64,000 nt of DNA from positions 663,305,591 to 663,369,590 of the forward strand of contig OY856409.1 of assembly GCA_963693085.1 (NCBI GenBank), read 5' to 3'. The translations under genes were made by a program, and so were the position numbers. Under the pieces are notes generated by a model. That model did not search any database and was not told the DNA's origin. It worked only from the letters and a program-made list of their open reading frames with translations. Positions within the stretch are counted from its first letter, which is position 1; every line of letters starts with the position of its first letter. Shown piece after piece: positions 45,641 to 56,596 of this stretch. The DNA comes from Alisma plantago-aquatica (lineage: Eukaryota; Streptophyta; Magnoliopsida; Alismatales; Alismataceae).

Positions 45641-47145
45641 AAACTCACTAAAAGTTTTCTCACTATCCCTTTTCCCTTACATCTGCTTGAACTCTTATAG
45701 AATTTCAAGAAGATTGGATCCATAATAGTAAGCTCTAGGATTTCTACTTCCTAGTGGGTACCTACTAGTATGAATGGTAGTTTCATTGTTTATGGAGGCA
45801 CTATATGTACGGATCGTAGGAATTTGTACATTCCTTTTATGTATATACTATACTAGAAATGTGTTGGCAAATAGATCAAATGTCGGTTCCAGAATGGTCC
45901 CCATTTTTCATGTATTGTGTTTGAATCTTTTCTGTAGTGTTGACTTTTTCCAATATCTTCACGGTTTTTATTTGAAACTTCCACTTTTTCTTCCTTCTTT
46001 TCCCCTAGACTCGCCATAGAAAATCACAATGTATTTTATCACTTATAATATTACCGTGACTTACCCAACATTCAAACCTGGTGGGTGCTAGTATGACCTT
46101 GGTTGGAATGGATCTCATTGAGGTTGATGGGGGTTCTAGATGCCATATGGAAATATGGATTTTGATGAGATGGAATGTGGAGATCCTGGTCTGATAAACC
46201 CCAGATGATGTCACCCTCCTACATCACCTACACCTTAATGGATGCACAAAGGTTACATTTGCTGACTATACTGGCGCACATGCTGAGGAATGTCCTAAGA
46301 GACAGAAGCTTTGGGCACCACCAAGGTTTATTTGGGCTTCTCACCCCGTTGGTTTACTTTGCTTATTGATATTGGCATCTTCCTTGATGCCATTGTTAGA
46401 TTTGTGGTTTACATTACTTCTCCTAACCATTTGTGTTGATCATTTACTAGACCGGGTGAAGTACAAGCTCCTTTGCTTTCCCATGACATCCTAGAATTCA
46501 AATCAACATGATTCAAAATCAGGGTGTAATATAAAATGAGAGAATATCTTGTGCTTTAATATAAATCCCTCCACACATATTATATCAATTGAAAAGGTAA
46601 CATGACTTCCCCCTTTGTTTGGGATATGCAAAAATGATACTTCTTGATCTTTCATGATTCTCCCATGATGAAGGATACATATGATGACTTCTTTTTATGT
46701 TTTGTGATTGATTTTAAGTAATGGCACCTATCCCTAGCTTCGGTGAGATGGACATGTCATTCAATTTCAACATGAGATGTACTTTCCAGTTCCATGGATG
46801 GGTAAATCAACTAAAGCGGGAAGAGGTATGATGTTCCTTAGGTAGGTGTCCCAAGAGAGTTATTCCAAAGAGGGGGGAATGTGGGACTTTATTGGTTTAT
46901 CTAGATTAATATTGCCTCTTCCAGACTAGTGATTGTGTTCAATCAATCACTTTCATCCCTAGGGTGTCCTTGTCCAATAGGGTTCTTAAAGTGAAACCCT
47001 TGACATCATCAATGACGTGCTATTTCCTCTTGAGTTGATGAGTTTCTCCTGAGGGTTTCTGCCCCTTGAAAGCATAAAGTAATAAAAAGGAGGAATCCTC
47101 AACTTGGCATCTCTAGATTGATGATGAGATTGTCTGTGGTAGTGG

Positions 47146-47263
47146 TCTAGTTTTAGGTCATAGTCCAACACCATGGATGTAGGCTCAAAAGTGCGTGATG
47201 ATCTAGTTTTAGGTCATAGTCCGTGACCATAGATACGAGATAGTCTAGTTTTAGGTCTTAGTC
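47146..47263. repeat. Three copies of TCTAGTTTTAGGTCATAGTCC
   Basis: Copies at 47146-47166, 47202-47222 and 47243-47263 (the last with two changes), separated by partly similar ACCATGGATG/ACCATAGATACGAG spacers. This is a short tandem array. Confidence 0.8.
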
Positions 47264-47374
47264 CATGACCATGATGATGGACTTACCCGACATTCACTAG
47301 TGACATCTCAACTTTATTTAAAGAACCACCTTTCTTAAGAGGGTTTTGAAGCATGTTGTTTGGAAAAAATCATT

Positions 47375-47770
47375 AATCTTTTGAAAGATTATTTTGGTTT
47401 AACAAAGACTGTTAATTTCTGAAAGATTATTTCATTATAGAAATGATTGCTAATCTTTGAAAGATTATTTGATTTTGAAAGAGATTATCTTTGAAATGTT
47501 TTGATTTTGAAGAAATTGTTAGTCTTTGAAAGATTGTTTGATTTTGAAAGAGATTGTTAACCTTTGAGAGATTGTTAATCTTTAGAAAATTGTTTGATTT
47601 CAAAATATGTTAATATTTTAAAAGTTTGTTTGATTTTAGGAACAAGTTTTAATCTTTTACAAAATGTTTGTTTTTGAAAAAAAGACTATTAATATTTGAA
47701 GGACTGTTTGAATTTGAAAGAGATTGTTAATCTTTAAAAGATTGTTCATCTTTGAAAGATTATTCAATTC
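47375..47770. repeat. AATCTTTGAAAGATT dyad minisatellite
   Basis: About ten degenerate copies of the near-palindrome AATCTTTGAAAGATT (best at 47375-47390 and 47452-47466), embedded in units like TTGTTTGATTTTGAAAGAGA at 30-60 bp spacing. No coding sense. Confidence 0.75.
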
Positions 47771-48718
47771 TTTTGATCATTAACTAGCATCCAAATGTTA
47801 GCAACAATCTTAAGTCTTTCAATAACCAATGCAAGATACATGTATATTAAAAAAATAACCCTTCCATTTTTAGCCCATGAGCTTAGATTCAATTTACGTC
47901 CTCAATAAAACATGACTTGTATACCATATGATTTGTCCTTAACTTCTCTACAAAAGGATGGTGCTCATCGACGGGGGATGGTAACTCGAGTTTGGAGGAT
48001 ATGGGGACTTCTACTAATACACCTCATGACCACGACAACCGTAATCATTCATGGGTTCTAGGGGAGCAGGTGTCCCAAGGCCTTTATACATCTATTTTAA
48101 CACTATGTTGGTACCTTTACTAATACTCCCATGCCAAATTTAGGAATCCAATATGAGGTCGGAACCTATTCCATGATACATGGGTTTATAGGAATGCCTA
48201 GTGCAAGTGTAAGCTTTTAGAATTTTTTGAAGCAAACCTACAATAATTGAGCATGAAGGACACATGATAAGGATATAATCAAACAAACAAACAATTATTA
48301 AGGAAGAATATATCTCATTCTTACTATGTATCTTTTCTCATCCTTTATGATCTTCTAATATTTTCTATGAACAAAAGAAAGAAAAAAAAACAAAATAAAA
48401 CAAATTAAGGGAAGTAGATTTGAAACTAGAAAATGAACACAACCCAAAACCCTAAAACAACACTTGAGAGCAAACATACCCAAAAAAGAAAGGAAAGGAG
48501 AAAAATGTGGTAAAGAAAATTGAAACTAAACAAAGACAAATCTTGACAGGGCATAGAGACAATGTGGATCACCTCGATCCATGTGATAAGGTTTATGGAA
48601 TCAGGTGGTGTGGGGCTCTATCTTTGTTCAAAAAAGGGAGAGAAATTAGACCTGAAACCAATGCAAGCATTAAAATTTTGCAAAGATACAGAGAATTCAA
48701 TTTGTATCATCTTACTGG

Positions 48719-48736
48719 TCCCCAATTAAGTCGCTA
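48719..48736 (-). other. Candidate decayed primer site, tRNA-Arg type
   Basis: Plus strand TCCCCAATTAAGTCGCTA. Its complement TAGCGACTTAATTGGGGA resembles the Ogre/Tat site TGGCGACTCCACTGGGGA; about five positions differ, mostly transitions. It sits 3 bp from the proposed LTR edge. Confidence 0.45.
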
Positions 48737-48739
48737 GTA

Positions 48740-50223
48740 TGTTGCACCCTTCCCAAAAAATATATCTCCAACACATATTTTGGGTATCAAAATTTAATTC
48801 AGTGCTTTGTGGAAAACAATAAAACATAATATTGGAGTCAGTACCATGATTTATATGTAAAATGAAGAAAAATAGAATAAAGCATTAGAAATTTCATGAT
48901 GAGAAGTAGATCTGGCATCTGAGTCACACAAATGAGAAAAGAAAAGAAAGCATGACCAAAAATTTGGATCTGACAATCTGGTTACAAGCGAGGAAGGATG
49001 AACATGCCTATATCACCCCATAAACTAGTGTCAAACTATTTCTAAGTAGTTAAAAAAGGCCTTAGTTTTATGTTGATTAGAAAAATAGTAAAGTTATAAA
49101 ACACATTTATTATTGTCAGCATGCCTTTGGGGCTAGAGATATCAATGTCCTTTCCATGATAGTCATATAGGTCCTTATTTTTAGGTAAGTTAGGGTCCAA
49201 ATTGCCTCAAAACCTCTCAAAGTGGAGATACTTCATAAGCGGTTAGGACAAATTGTGTAGGAACATTAGAGGATGATGAAAATATATAGATCAAGAGAAA
49301 TATCTAATCTTTCTAATTAGATAAACTGGGATATTGAAACATGTAACATGAACAGTTAAGCATACAAGAACATATAATATCACTTAAAACAATTAACAAC
49401 AACAACTAAAATTAGCAGTTAGGAGCATGACTTGATTACCGTTTGTCCATTCTAACAATATTTATGGCCAGGTGGTGTCATAGGAAGGATCCTATGATCA
49501 TGAATAATAAGAAAAATTAAATAGGAAGTAGTCTCTCTTTAGCTTCTAGAGAGTTATAAGGGGCCCAAAATTCAGTGGATGTAGGGGGTATTTATATGTA
49601 AATTATAGGGTTTGGGATTATGAGAAGAATCATCTAGAAGTGTCAGTGAGCCAGTCATGCATGGAGCATGGATTGAGGTGAACTTAAATGTGTCATTAAA
49701 TGATTTCTTTGATCTGGCCGGTGGTTTGGGTCGATGCATCATGTTTCTTAATTCCCCAGTAATTTCAGGAATATTGTAGAAAAATCATTTAGATTCACAG
49801 ATTTTGAATAAAAATGAACAAAATAATGCATGAAGGAAAATTCAATATTGTCTTTCATCATTATAAAAGAAACATACAACTGACTGTATGTGGGGGAAAA
49901 TGATTTTTTTAGGATAATTGAACTGTGAACTTTATGAAAAAGGCTTACAAAACTGAAATTGATGGACAATTTGCACTTGAGTTTGGGAAAGGATATTTTC
50001 TATTCAAGAAGTCAAAAATTGGGTAAAAGTAGGTGAAAGTGAACGAATTAAGTAGGATGAACATATGAAAAAAATACGAAAACTATGAGAAATGGATAAA
50101 ATGTGGGTAAATATGAAAATGGATAAAATTTGGAAAAATGTGAAATGTGAAAATGAACTCCATAATTATATAGAGATTCATATTAACATGAGTTTCTGCT
50201 GAGTGAGAAAAAATAGGGTGTCA
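48740..50223 (-). repeat. Putative 5' LTR of Tat/Ogre-like element
   Basis: The minus strand begins TGACACCCTATTTTT, a start typical of Tat/Ogre LTRs, and ends GGTGCAACA near 48740 beside the candidate primer site. No partner LTR is available. A second TGACACTCCATTTTT-like start (minus, about 50564) is an alternative outer boundary. Confidence 0.45.
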
Positions 50224-50689
50224 ATAGTATTGATCTTTGTATCATATTTTGATAACTGATCATAGATATGTGGTTTGTTGGGTTTGTTGAGTGTCATGTT
50301 GAATCATAGTTTAGTATCCTAACTTCCCTTGGGTCATTACATATAGACTTAATCCATTATTATTGCTTCCTCTCATTCTAGGTTGACCCTTAGAGCCTCA
50401 CACCTATATTAGAAGACCTATAGTTATTCTTATATTTTGTTGCCAAATATGTTCTAATTTTGAACTTTGTTCGCATATCTGATTTTGATTTGTTTAATCT
50501 GTACACATTGACATTTTCATGATTTTTACTTGTTTAGAAATTAGATTGGACAAACTAAAAATGGAGTGTCAACACATACATATGGTGGGGACTTCTTTGA
50601 GACCTTTTTGTCTATCACTTGTATCACCTCTGTCTTACTTGTTATCTCTTTGAAACTCAAATGGTTTTCTCTAATTATATCTTGAAATA
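50224..50689. other. Unassigned AT-rich stretch
   Basis: No coding or structural feature is seen apart from the LTR-start-like string at about 50555-50564 (minus). It may be flanking DNA, the upstream part of the Ale-like copia, or outer LTR of the Tat-like element. Confidence 0.4.
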
Positions 50690-51895
50690 AAAAATTTCTT
50701 CCTCCATGGTAAGTTGGAGGATGTTTATATTCAACAACTCGTTGGATTTACAATTGATGGGGATTCTTCTCAAGTTTACCACCTCAAACACTCCCTATAC
50801 AACCTTAAGAAATTTCTTTAGGTGTTGTTCAACATTCTAGGTGTGTCCTTAATTCTATGGGGTTTTCAAGATCTTCCAGTAACCATAGTCTCTTCTAATC
50901 CAAAACTTCATCTGGCATCATGATACTAGTAGTTTGTGTTGATGATGTCATAATTATTAGTAGACACTATAAGAGATTCAACCTTGGAGGAGTCTCTCCA
51001 ATTATATTCTCGCATTAATGATGTAGTACAAACTATACTACTTCATGGACATTGAATTATTATGTTCCAAAAGTGGAATCTACATCTATTAGAATTTTTT
51101 TTCGTAGATCTCTTTGCTGAATCAGGCAAGCTTGAATTCAAGCCTATCTCCTCTCCAATGAAATATTGCACTAAAGTGATGTCCAAGGAGGAGTCCTTCT
51201 ATGATCATAGACAATACATACACATGGTGGGGAAGATGATTTATCTCATTGTTACCCATCCAAAAATCACTTTTATAGTTGGCATGGTTAGTCAACACAT
51301 GACTCAACCTCTCATCAATCAGTAGATCTGCGTATAGAGGATTGTTCAATATCTAATAAGTGTATCAGGACATGGTCTTCTCAGTAATAAGTTTCATTCT
51401 CCATGTGTTTTTCTAACTAGATATGTTGGTGTTGATTGGGTTGGGAACATTAGTGATAGAAGAAATACATATAACTATTATGATCTCTTGGGAAGTCACC
51501 CCATGACTTGGAGAATTAAGAAGCAATCTTTTGTTTCTCATGCCAACATGGAAGAAGAATATTGAGCCATGGCCCATGCTTGTTTTGAGGTTTAGTGGGT
51601 GACATCAATGGTTCATGAACTTGGAAATCCTACATTCTCTCTAGATATTCTCAAATGTAATAAGCAAGTTGCTATTCATATAGCCAACAACCATGTGTGT
51701 CATGAGCACACCACACATTGATGTGACCACCACCTTGTACATGAGCTGATTTGTCCCAAGAATATTTTCACACCATATGTGAAGATTGGAGAATAAACAA
51801 CTGACATCTTTACTAAGACACTTCCACCTTCCTCCATCGACTACATGTGCAACAAACTAGAATACATTATGTATATTATCTAGTTTGAGGGGGAG
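50690..51895 (+). pseudogene. Copia RT-RNase H pseudogene (Ale-like)
   Basis: RT: FLHGKLEDVYIQQLVGFTID, VYHLKHSLYNLKKF, then a degraded YVDD box read as VCVDDVIIIS (about 50935-50965). RNase H: KLEFKPISSPMKYC (51126-51167), YIHMVGKMIYLIVTHPKITF, then, after stops, YVGVDWVGNISDRRNTYNYY, SHPMTWRIKKQSFVSHANME and a DIFTKTLPPSSIDYMCNKLE C-terminus. Many stops. Confidence 0.82.
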
Positions 51896-51896
51896 T
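51884..51896 (+). other. Polypurine tract of Ale-like element
   Basis: TTTGAGGGGGAGT directly before the LTR start TGTTAGGGTG. Confidence 0.75.
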
Positions 51897-52109
51897 GTTA
51901 GGGTGATAATCAAATCTATTCATTTTTTTTATTAAGACGGATGGGTCTCGCCTACTTAAGCCCATTAGTGTCAGTCTAATTTATCATATTTGGTTCTACA
52001 TGTACACAATACCTCGATTCAAGTGTATATATAGGACTCTATGTATCCATTTTGATATAACAATTTCTCCATGATTTACTCTCAATTTTCTGCTCCATAT
52101 AGAACCTTG

Positions 52110-53416
52110 AAACTATTTTAAATAATATTGATTGTCTTATAGTGATACAAACCCACTATACTATGCAAATTTTATTTCACAAAAATATGATCTAATTTAT
52201 TTATTATGTACTTTTCTTATTGATGAAATGATTTTTCTTGTTAATATCTAATCTACGAAGTTTGGCGTGCTACCTACAGTTTGACTAATTTTTGGAATTA
52301 AATAATTAATAAAATGAAGCAATAAATGGTGACACTTGTTTGGTGGGGATTAGTTAGGATTAGTAAAATGTAAGATCCCCAAATTAACTAATTCAATATT
52401 ATATTAGCAAATAAGCTGGTGAAGCGGGTGGATAAGACTTCTCCCATTACCATATCCATTTTATATGTATGTAAAGTAGGTAAAGGATAATTGAGTGGAG
52501 TTAAAGTGCTTAACCTTCCCCTATATGGTATTGGTGATGGGTGGATCGGTAAATAACTCACTCATTTACAGCCTTATAGGAAAAATGGAACTTGTTTCTT
52601 TAACCCCTTCCCTGGTGTTCCAGCTGGGTATCAAATCCCCAAACTATGGCCAATAAACTGAGAGCCTTACTAGTTGGACTAGATAACAAGTGCAATGACT
52701 ATTGTATGGTCTAATATGACTTAAGGTTAAAATCACACATAAGACCAATCACACTAGTATGTATAAATTTAAGAAACCATGCTGTTGGAAAGTTCAAAAC
52801 AAACAACAACTACCTTTTCGGTTTGGTTCATTTTAATCTAGTTTTAAACAAAATTTATTTAGTGCAATCTGTTAGGTTTTTAGTGTGTGTTTATTTGTGA
52901 GCTCAGAAAATCCAGAGACCATGGAATCCATACACTATGCTTGAGGTAGGAGGTTATGTTTATGCTAATGGATAAAAGGTCTAGGGGCTACAATGGTCAT
53001 CGTGTTGATAGTAGCACCAAAATTGGTGTTACATGAATGCTAACGCAAGCAGAGTATGGAGTCAACAACACCAATATTTTTAGAAAATTATTGTCTAGTT
53101 TAGCATACCACAATACAAAATTTCATAAATTTTGGAAACCCATGTCCAAACACTCTTAAACCCTAAGAGTGCTGATCAGAATACCTATCAATAAGGTCCA
53201 TCCTTTATTCTTATTCTTCAACCCATGTGCTAAAGGCTATAACCTTACCTTACATCTCAATACCAATAACCTTCATTCTCACATACCACCTTCACAAAAT
53301 AAATGAGATAGCTTCACAAATACTAAAATAACTCTCTTAAAAGATCCAATGTGTAACATATCCCACAAAACAAACAATCTAATGTACCAAATCATCTCCT
53401 TTCCTGAAATGAATCC
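52110..53416. other. Unassigned intergenic DNA between elements
   Basis: AT-rich with no long frame. It contains a possible tRNA-derived SINE head at 52612-52690 and otherwise nothing recognisable. It may be the oldest, non-LTR background in the window. Confidence 0.5.
52612..52690 (-). repeat. Possible tRNA-derived SINE head
   Basis: The minus strand reads TAGTCCAACTAGTAAGGCTC (box A-like) and, about 30 bp on, GGGGATTTGATACCCAGCTG (box B-like; standard GGTTCGAATCC). This resembles decayed tRNA-derived SINEs. There is no clear tail or flanking duplication. Confidence 0.3.
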
Positions 53417-55019
53417 TGATGCAATTTTACCGTGCGTATAAACGCAAGTGAACACGTCGAGTAGTACAGGCCATTGTGAGGCCCGAGTCGAACTCAGGGA
53501 TACGTGCAATCGTCGGGGACTCCTACTAACTACTCGCGATCAGCTAAGCCGATTAACAAGTTGAGAGTTGTTGTTGAAAATAAAGGAAAAATAAAAACAA
53601 AATAAAAGAAGCAATCGGTTAAATGTTGGTTTAATCAATTCAAAAGGGTATCTTTAGGATTGCGGTTTCACCGCGGGTTTTCATTGTATTAAATTCTATA
53701 TAGCTACTCAATTTTATCTCTCTCTCCGGGTAGTGGCCTGAAAACAGAATTGCCCACTGTCGTGGTGCAATTCACTACCTAAGCTTAGGTCGGTTCCACC
53801 GTCGTAGTAACCTATACCCTAAAATAGGTGCATTATGAACGATCTCTCAGTTTCCACCATTAATTTTACACCGCCTTGTTCAAGGGATTTATCGATTAAT
53901 GTAGATTTCATTTCTTTTCAGCCGTTAATCCTTCTTTCAAAGTGATTAAGGGCATTGGGTTATTATTATGGTGATCAAGCATAACAATATATTGAGAACA
54001 TGAAACTATACCACGGATTTAAGAGATAAGATATGAATCACTATTGTAAAATTGCCATACAATGAATTCCCGGGCTACTCCCGGTCCCAAAGATAAAGGG
54101 GATTAGCCCCGCATGTTCATCTCACACAAGTACATGGTAGAAATAGGGGAAAACATGTGAAAACGTGGAATGAAAGGGAAAACCCCTGAACGGAGAAGAA
54201 CCGGTTGATCCTCGGTGTAGAATGCGTGCTCTACCGCCTCTCGGTGGTGGAATCCGTCTCCTTCGGCCTCCGGATCAACTGGTATGAGCTTCTAGCCTTC
54301 GTTCTCTCTCTCTACCGCTCCTCGGTACTCGTGCAATGGCTAATGAGATCCTCTCGTCTGGGCGGCCATCAGTAGGTATATCTCGGTCATTAGGTCGCTA
54401 ATTAACTGTAGCCGTTCGATTGAGATCATTAGGAAGCCAACTCATATCCTACGGTGTCGATACCATCGACGCGAGTCGATGGTATCGACCCGCTGTAGTA
54501 GCAAACCCTTCCTTTGTCGCACCCGACATCATCTCGATACCATCGATGCGGGTCGATGGTATCGACTTCCTATAGGCGTCGGTTTTTGTCGTTTTGCGTC
54601 GATGTAGCCTCCATGCGTCGATGGTATCAACTTGGTGTCGATACTATCGACTGCTTCCTCACTAGTAGACTGATGGTATCTCAATACCATCGACATACAT
54701 GTCGATAGTATCGACGCTTTGCTGCTCCTTTCGGCTGGCATCCTGTGATCATGTCGATGGTATCGACTTCCGTCGATGGTATCGACGGAAGCAAATACTC
54801 GTTTGTCCTGAAATTCAAACACAAGATCACATAAATTCACACAAATAATAATATTTTGACAATTAATGCTCAAAATGATGAAATAAAGGGGATTTGACAT
54901 AAAATAGTAGCAAAGACCAAAGTGGATGAATTATGCCACATTAACCATAAAAATGACTAATAAAAGCCTAAAACACATATCCAACAGGTCTATAAATGCG
55001 ACTCAAAATCCTCGCATCA
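53417..55019 (-). repeat. 3' LTR of the non-autonomous Athila-like element
   Basis: 1603 bp; the plus strand starts TGATGC and ends GCATCA, perfect 6-bp inverted ends. The right part (54456-54786) holds the GTCGATACCATCGAC paired array. The left 775 bp match 61639-62414. No gene inside; the short frames at 54514-54900 are translated motif copies. Confidence 0.92.
54456..54786. repeat. Paired 15-bp palindromic sites (GTCGATRSYATCGAC), LTR cluster
   Basis: Copies start at 54456, 54475, 54533, 54552, 54617, 54637, 54680, 54701, 54753 and 54772, with a weak one at 54668. Pair offsets are 19, 19, 20, 21 and 19 bp. Most pairs have opposite orientation (ACC form then GGT/AGT form), so a pair can fold into a 15-bp stem with a 4-6 nt loop. 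Each site also has GTCGAT/ATCGAC half-sites. Confidence 0.93.
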
Positions 55020-55031
55020 AACTCCCCTAAG
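55020..55031 (-). other. Terminal polypurine tract
   Basis: Minus strand AGCTTAGGGGAGTT immediately before the LTR start TGATGCGAGG. Confidence 0.85.
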
Positions 55032-56519
55032 CTTGAATGTTGCTCGCCCTCGAGCAACTAATCCTTAGAATAGAATTGCTAATGTCAACTGAAGAACAAC
55101 ACACCACAACCAACATCCATATGGCTCCCACCAGACATTCACATATTGGCCCTCTCTAACCACAGAACGGTAATTACCCGGAAGGCGACAGTAATCATCC
55201 ATAAAAGAAGTTGACCTCAAAACTGATGAACACTATCACATAAGGAAGTTAACATAATAAAACTCGCCGGTTCAGACTTGGTGCATCTTGTGATCTCCTA
55301 TACTACGTTGCTCTCCCTAACTACCATCTACATGGAAGCAGTTCTCCTGATATACTTTAGTGAGGAGAAATTCACGGTGGCCTACCAATCCGAGCAACGG
55401 GTGGATGAAGATGGGTGGTTCATGGAAGAAAGTGGAAGTATTACATAGTTTCAACATGCATAAAACAAAAATGTCCTAAATGTTGCAGATGCACATGAAA
55501 AATGCCCTAATGCCTAAAATTGGGTGGAATGATGCATGTACTAACCATCCATCTCAAAATGAAATGGACATCTAATTAAGCTACATCATGTGCTCAATTA
55601 TCTCGAAATGCAGGTGATATTATGTTCCTTTCTCCTTCTTATTCTTGTTGCTTCTACATAACTCTTTTTTTTCATTATACAGTTTTTCTTTCCGATTTTT
55701 TTTTCTTCTCTTTTTTTTCAACCCTTTATATCCATAATTGATAATGAATATTTTATCGGGCTTATTTTTCTTCCTAATTCAGAAATTTGCACTATTTAGA
55801 AGGTATGGAACAATTTAATTCACCCTTGAAGAAAAATTGAGACACATGATGTACATTATGCATGAAAAATTATGAATGCATCTACATGACACACACCTAA
55901 GGGTAATGTGCATGTATCACTATTCTCATTTTTTTCTTTATTTTTATGCAAAACATATGGAAAAAGAATTAATGCAAGACCTATCTATATGAAATGTTGT
56001 CAAAGAAGTTAAAACTATAAAGTACTTCCAATTCTTGCGGTGGATTGTGAAAAGTAAAGAGGTGGAAAGATCACAAGACCAAATGACTGAACCTTAGAAA
56101 GATATTATGTGTCCCTCCTTACTGACCTGTGTAGTAGTCAAGAGGTTTCTCTCTCCTACTTCCAATTAAAGTCACATTACCATTTGGTCAGATTAGGCTC
56201 AAACAACCATTTCCGTCCACTTTCATGAATCATTAGGAGTACAGTTGTGAAATTTTGTTTTAAAGTTGACAAAACCAATCATTTTCGTAGGATATGTGCC
56301 CAAGGTTAAACAAGACAAGCTTTCCAAACACACAAAAATTTTAAATTTCCCTTGATTTTCCCATGCACCATTTAATGAGATGACACAAACTTTATGACAT
56401 CCACGATTACACTAGATAGCATGTGGATCCTACAAAAACTAAAAATTCAAGAAATAAATAACAAGAACAAAAACAGTAAAGTTAAAAACTAAAAACAGTA
56501 AAAGATAAAGCTGTTCCAA
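55032..56519 (-). other. Non-coding region between internal and terminal polypurine tracts
   Basis: About 1.5 kb without a coding frame. It includes the string TTGCTCGCCCTCGAGCAA (about 55041-55058, itself an inverted repeat), a conserved-looking feature after Athila-type tracts, and T-rich stretches near 55660-55730. Confidence 0.6.
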
Positions 56520-56537
56520 CTACCCCCCCTAAGCTTG
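56520..56537 (-). other. Internal (second) polypurine tract
   Basis: Minus strand TTCAAGCTTAGGGGGGGTAG, sharing CAAGCTTAGGGG with the terminal tract at 55020-55031. It follows the end of the third ORF (56597) by about 60 bp. Athila-group elements are known to carry extra purine tracts near the env-like region. Confidence 0.7.
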
Positions 56538-56596
56538 AATTTGACTATGGCCTCATAGTAAAAAAGAAACTTAAAGATTGGAACAGTGATACCAGA

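Larger units (their letters stand above)
45641..48718 (-). other. Repeat-rich leader of Tat/Ogre-like element
   Basis: About 3 kb between gag and the primer site. No convincing protein is seen. It contains the 47146-47263 and 47375-47770 repeats and purine-rich tracts (48370-48510). Long leaders, sometimes carrying an extra ORF, are known in Ogre/Tat elements; none is readable here. Confidence 0.5.
45245..50223 (-). mobile_element. Tat/Ogre-like Ty3/gypsy element, 5' part
   Basis: On the minus strand: LTR (about 48740-50223, starting TGACACCCTATTTTT), a decayed tRNA-Arg-type primer site (48719-48736), a 3 kb leader rich in tandem repeats, and the beginning of gag (45640-45290). Gag is cut at 45244 by copia LTR 3. 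The remainder is not in the window; it may lie to the left beyond the copia array. Confidence 0.6.
50690..52110 (+). mobile_element. 3' end of an Ale-like Ty1/copia element
   Basis: RT C-terminal half and RNase H remnants are followed by a GAGGGGGAG polypurine tract and a short LTR starting TGTTAGGGTGATAATC at about 51897. A short LTR after such a tract is typical of the Ale group. The 5' part is absent. The LTR end is not resolved; about 52110 is a guess. Confidence 0.75.

Noticed and set aside
54514..54900. Frames containing repeated Arg-Tyr-His / Val-Ser-Thr residues
   Set aside because: Translation of the GTCGATGGTATCGAC copies inside the LTR; no start context or family.
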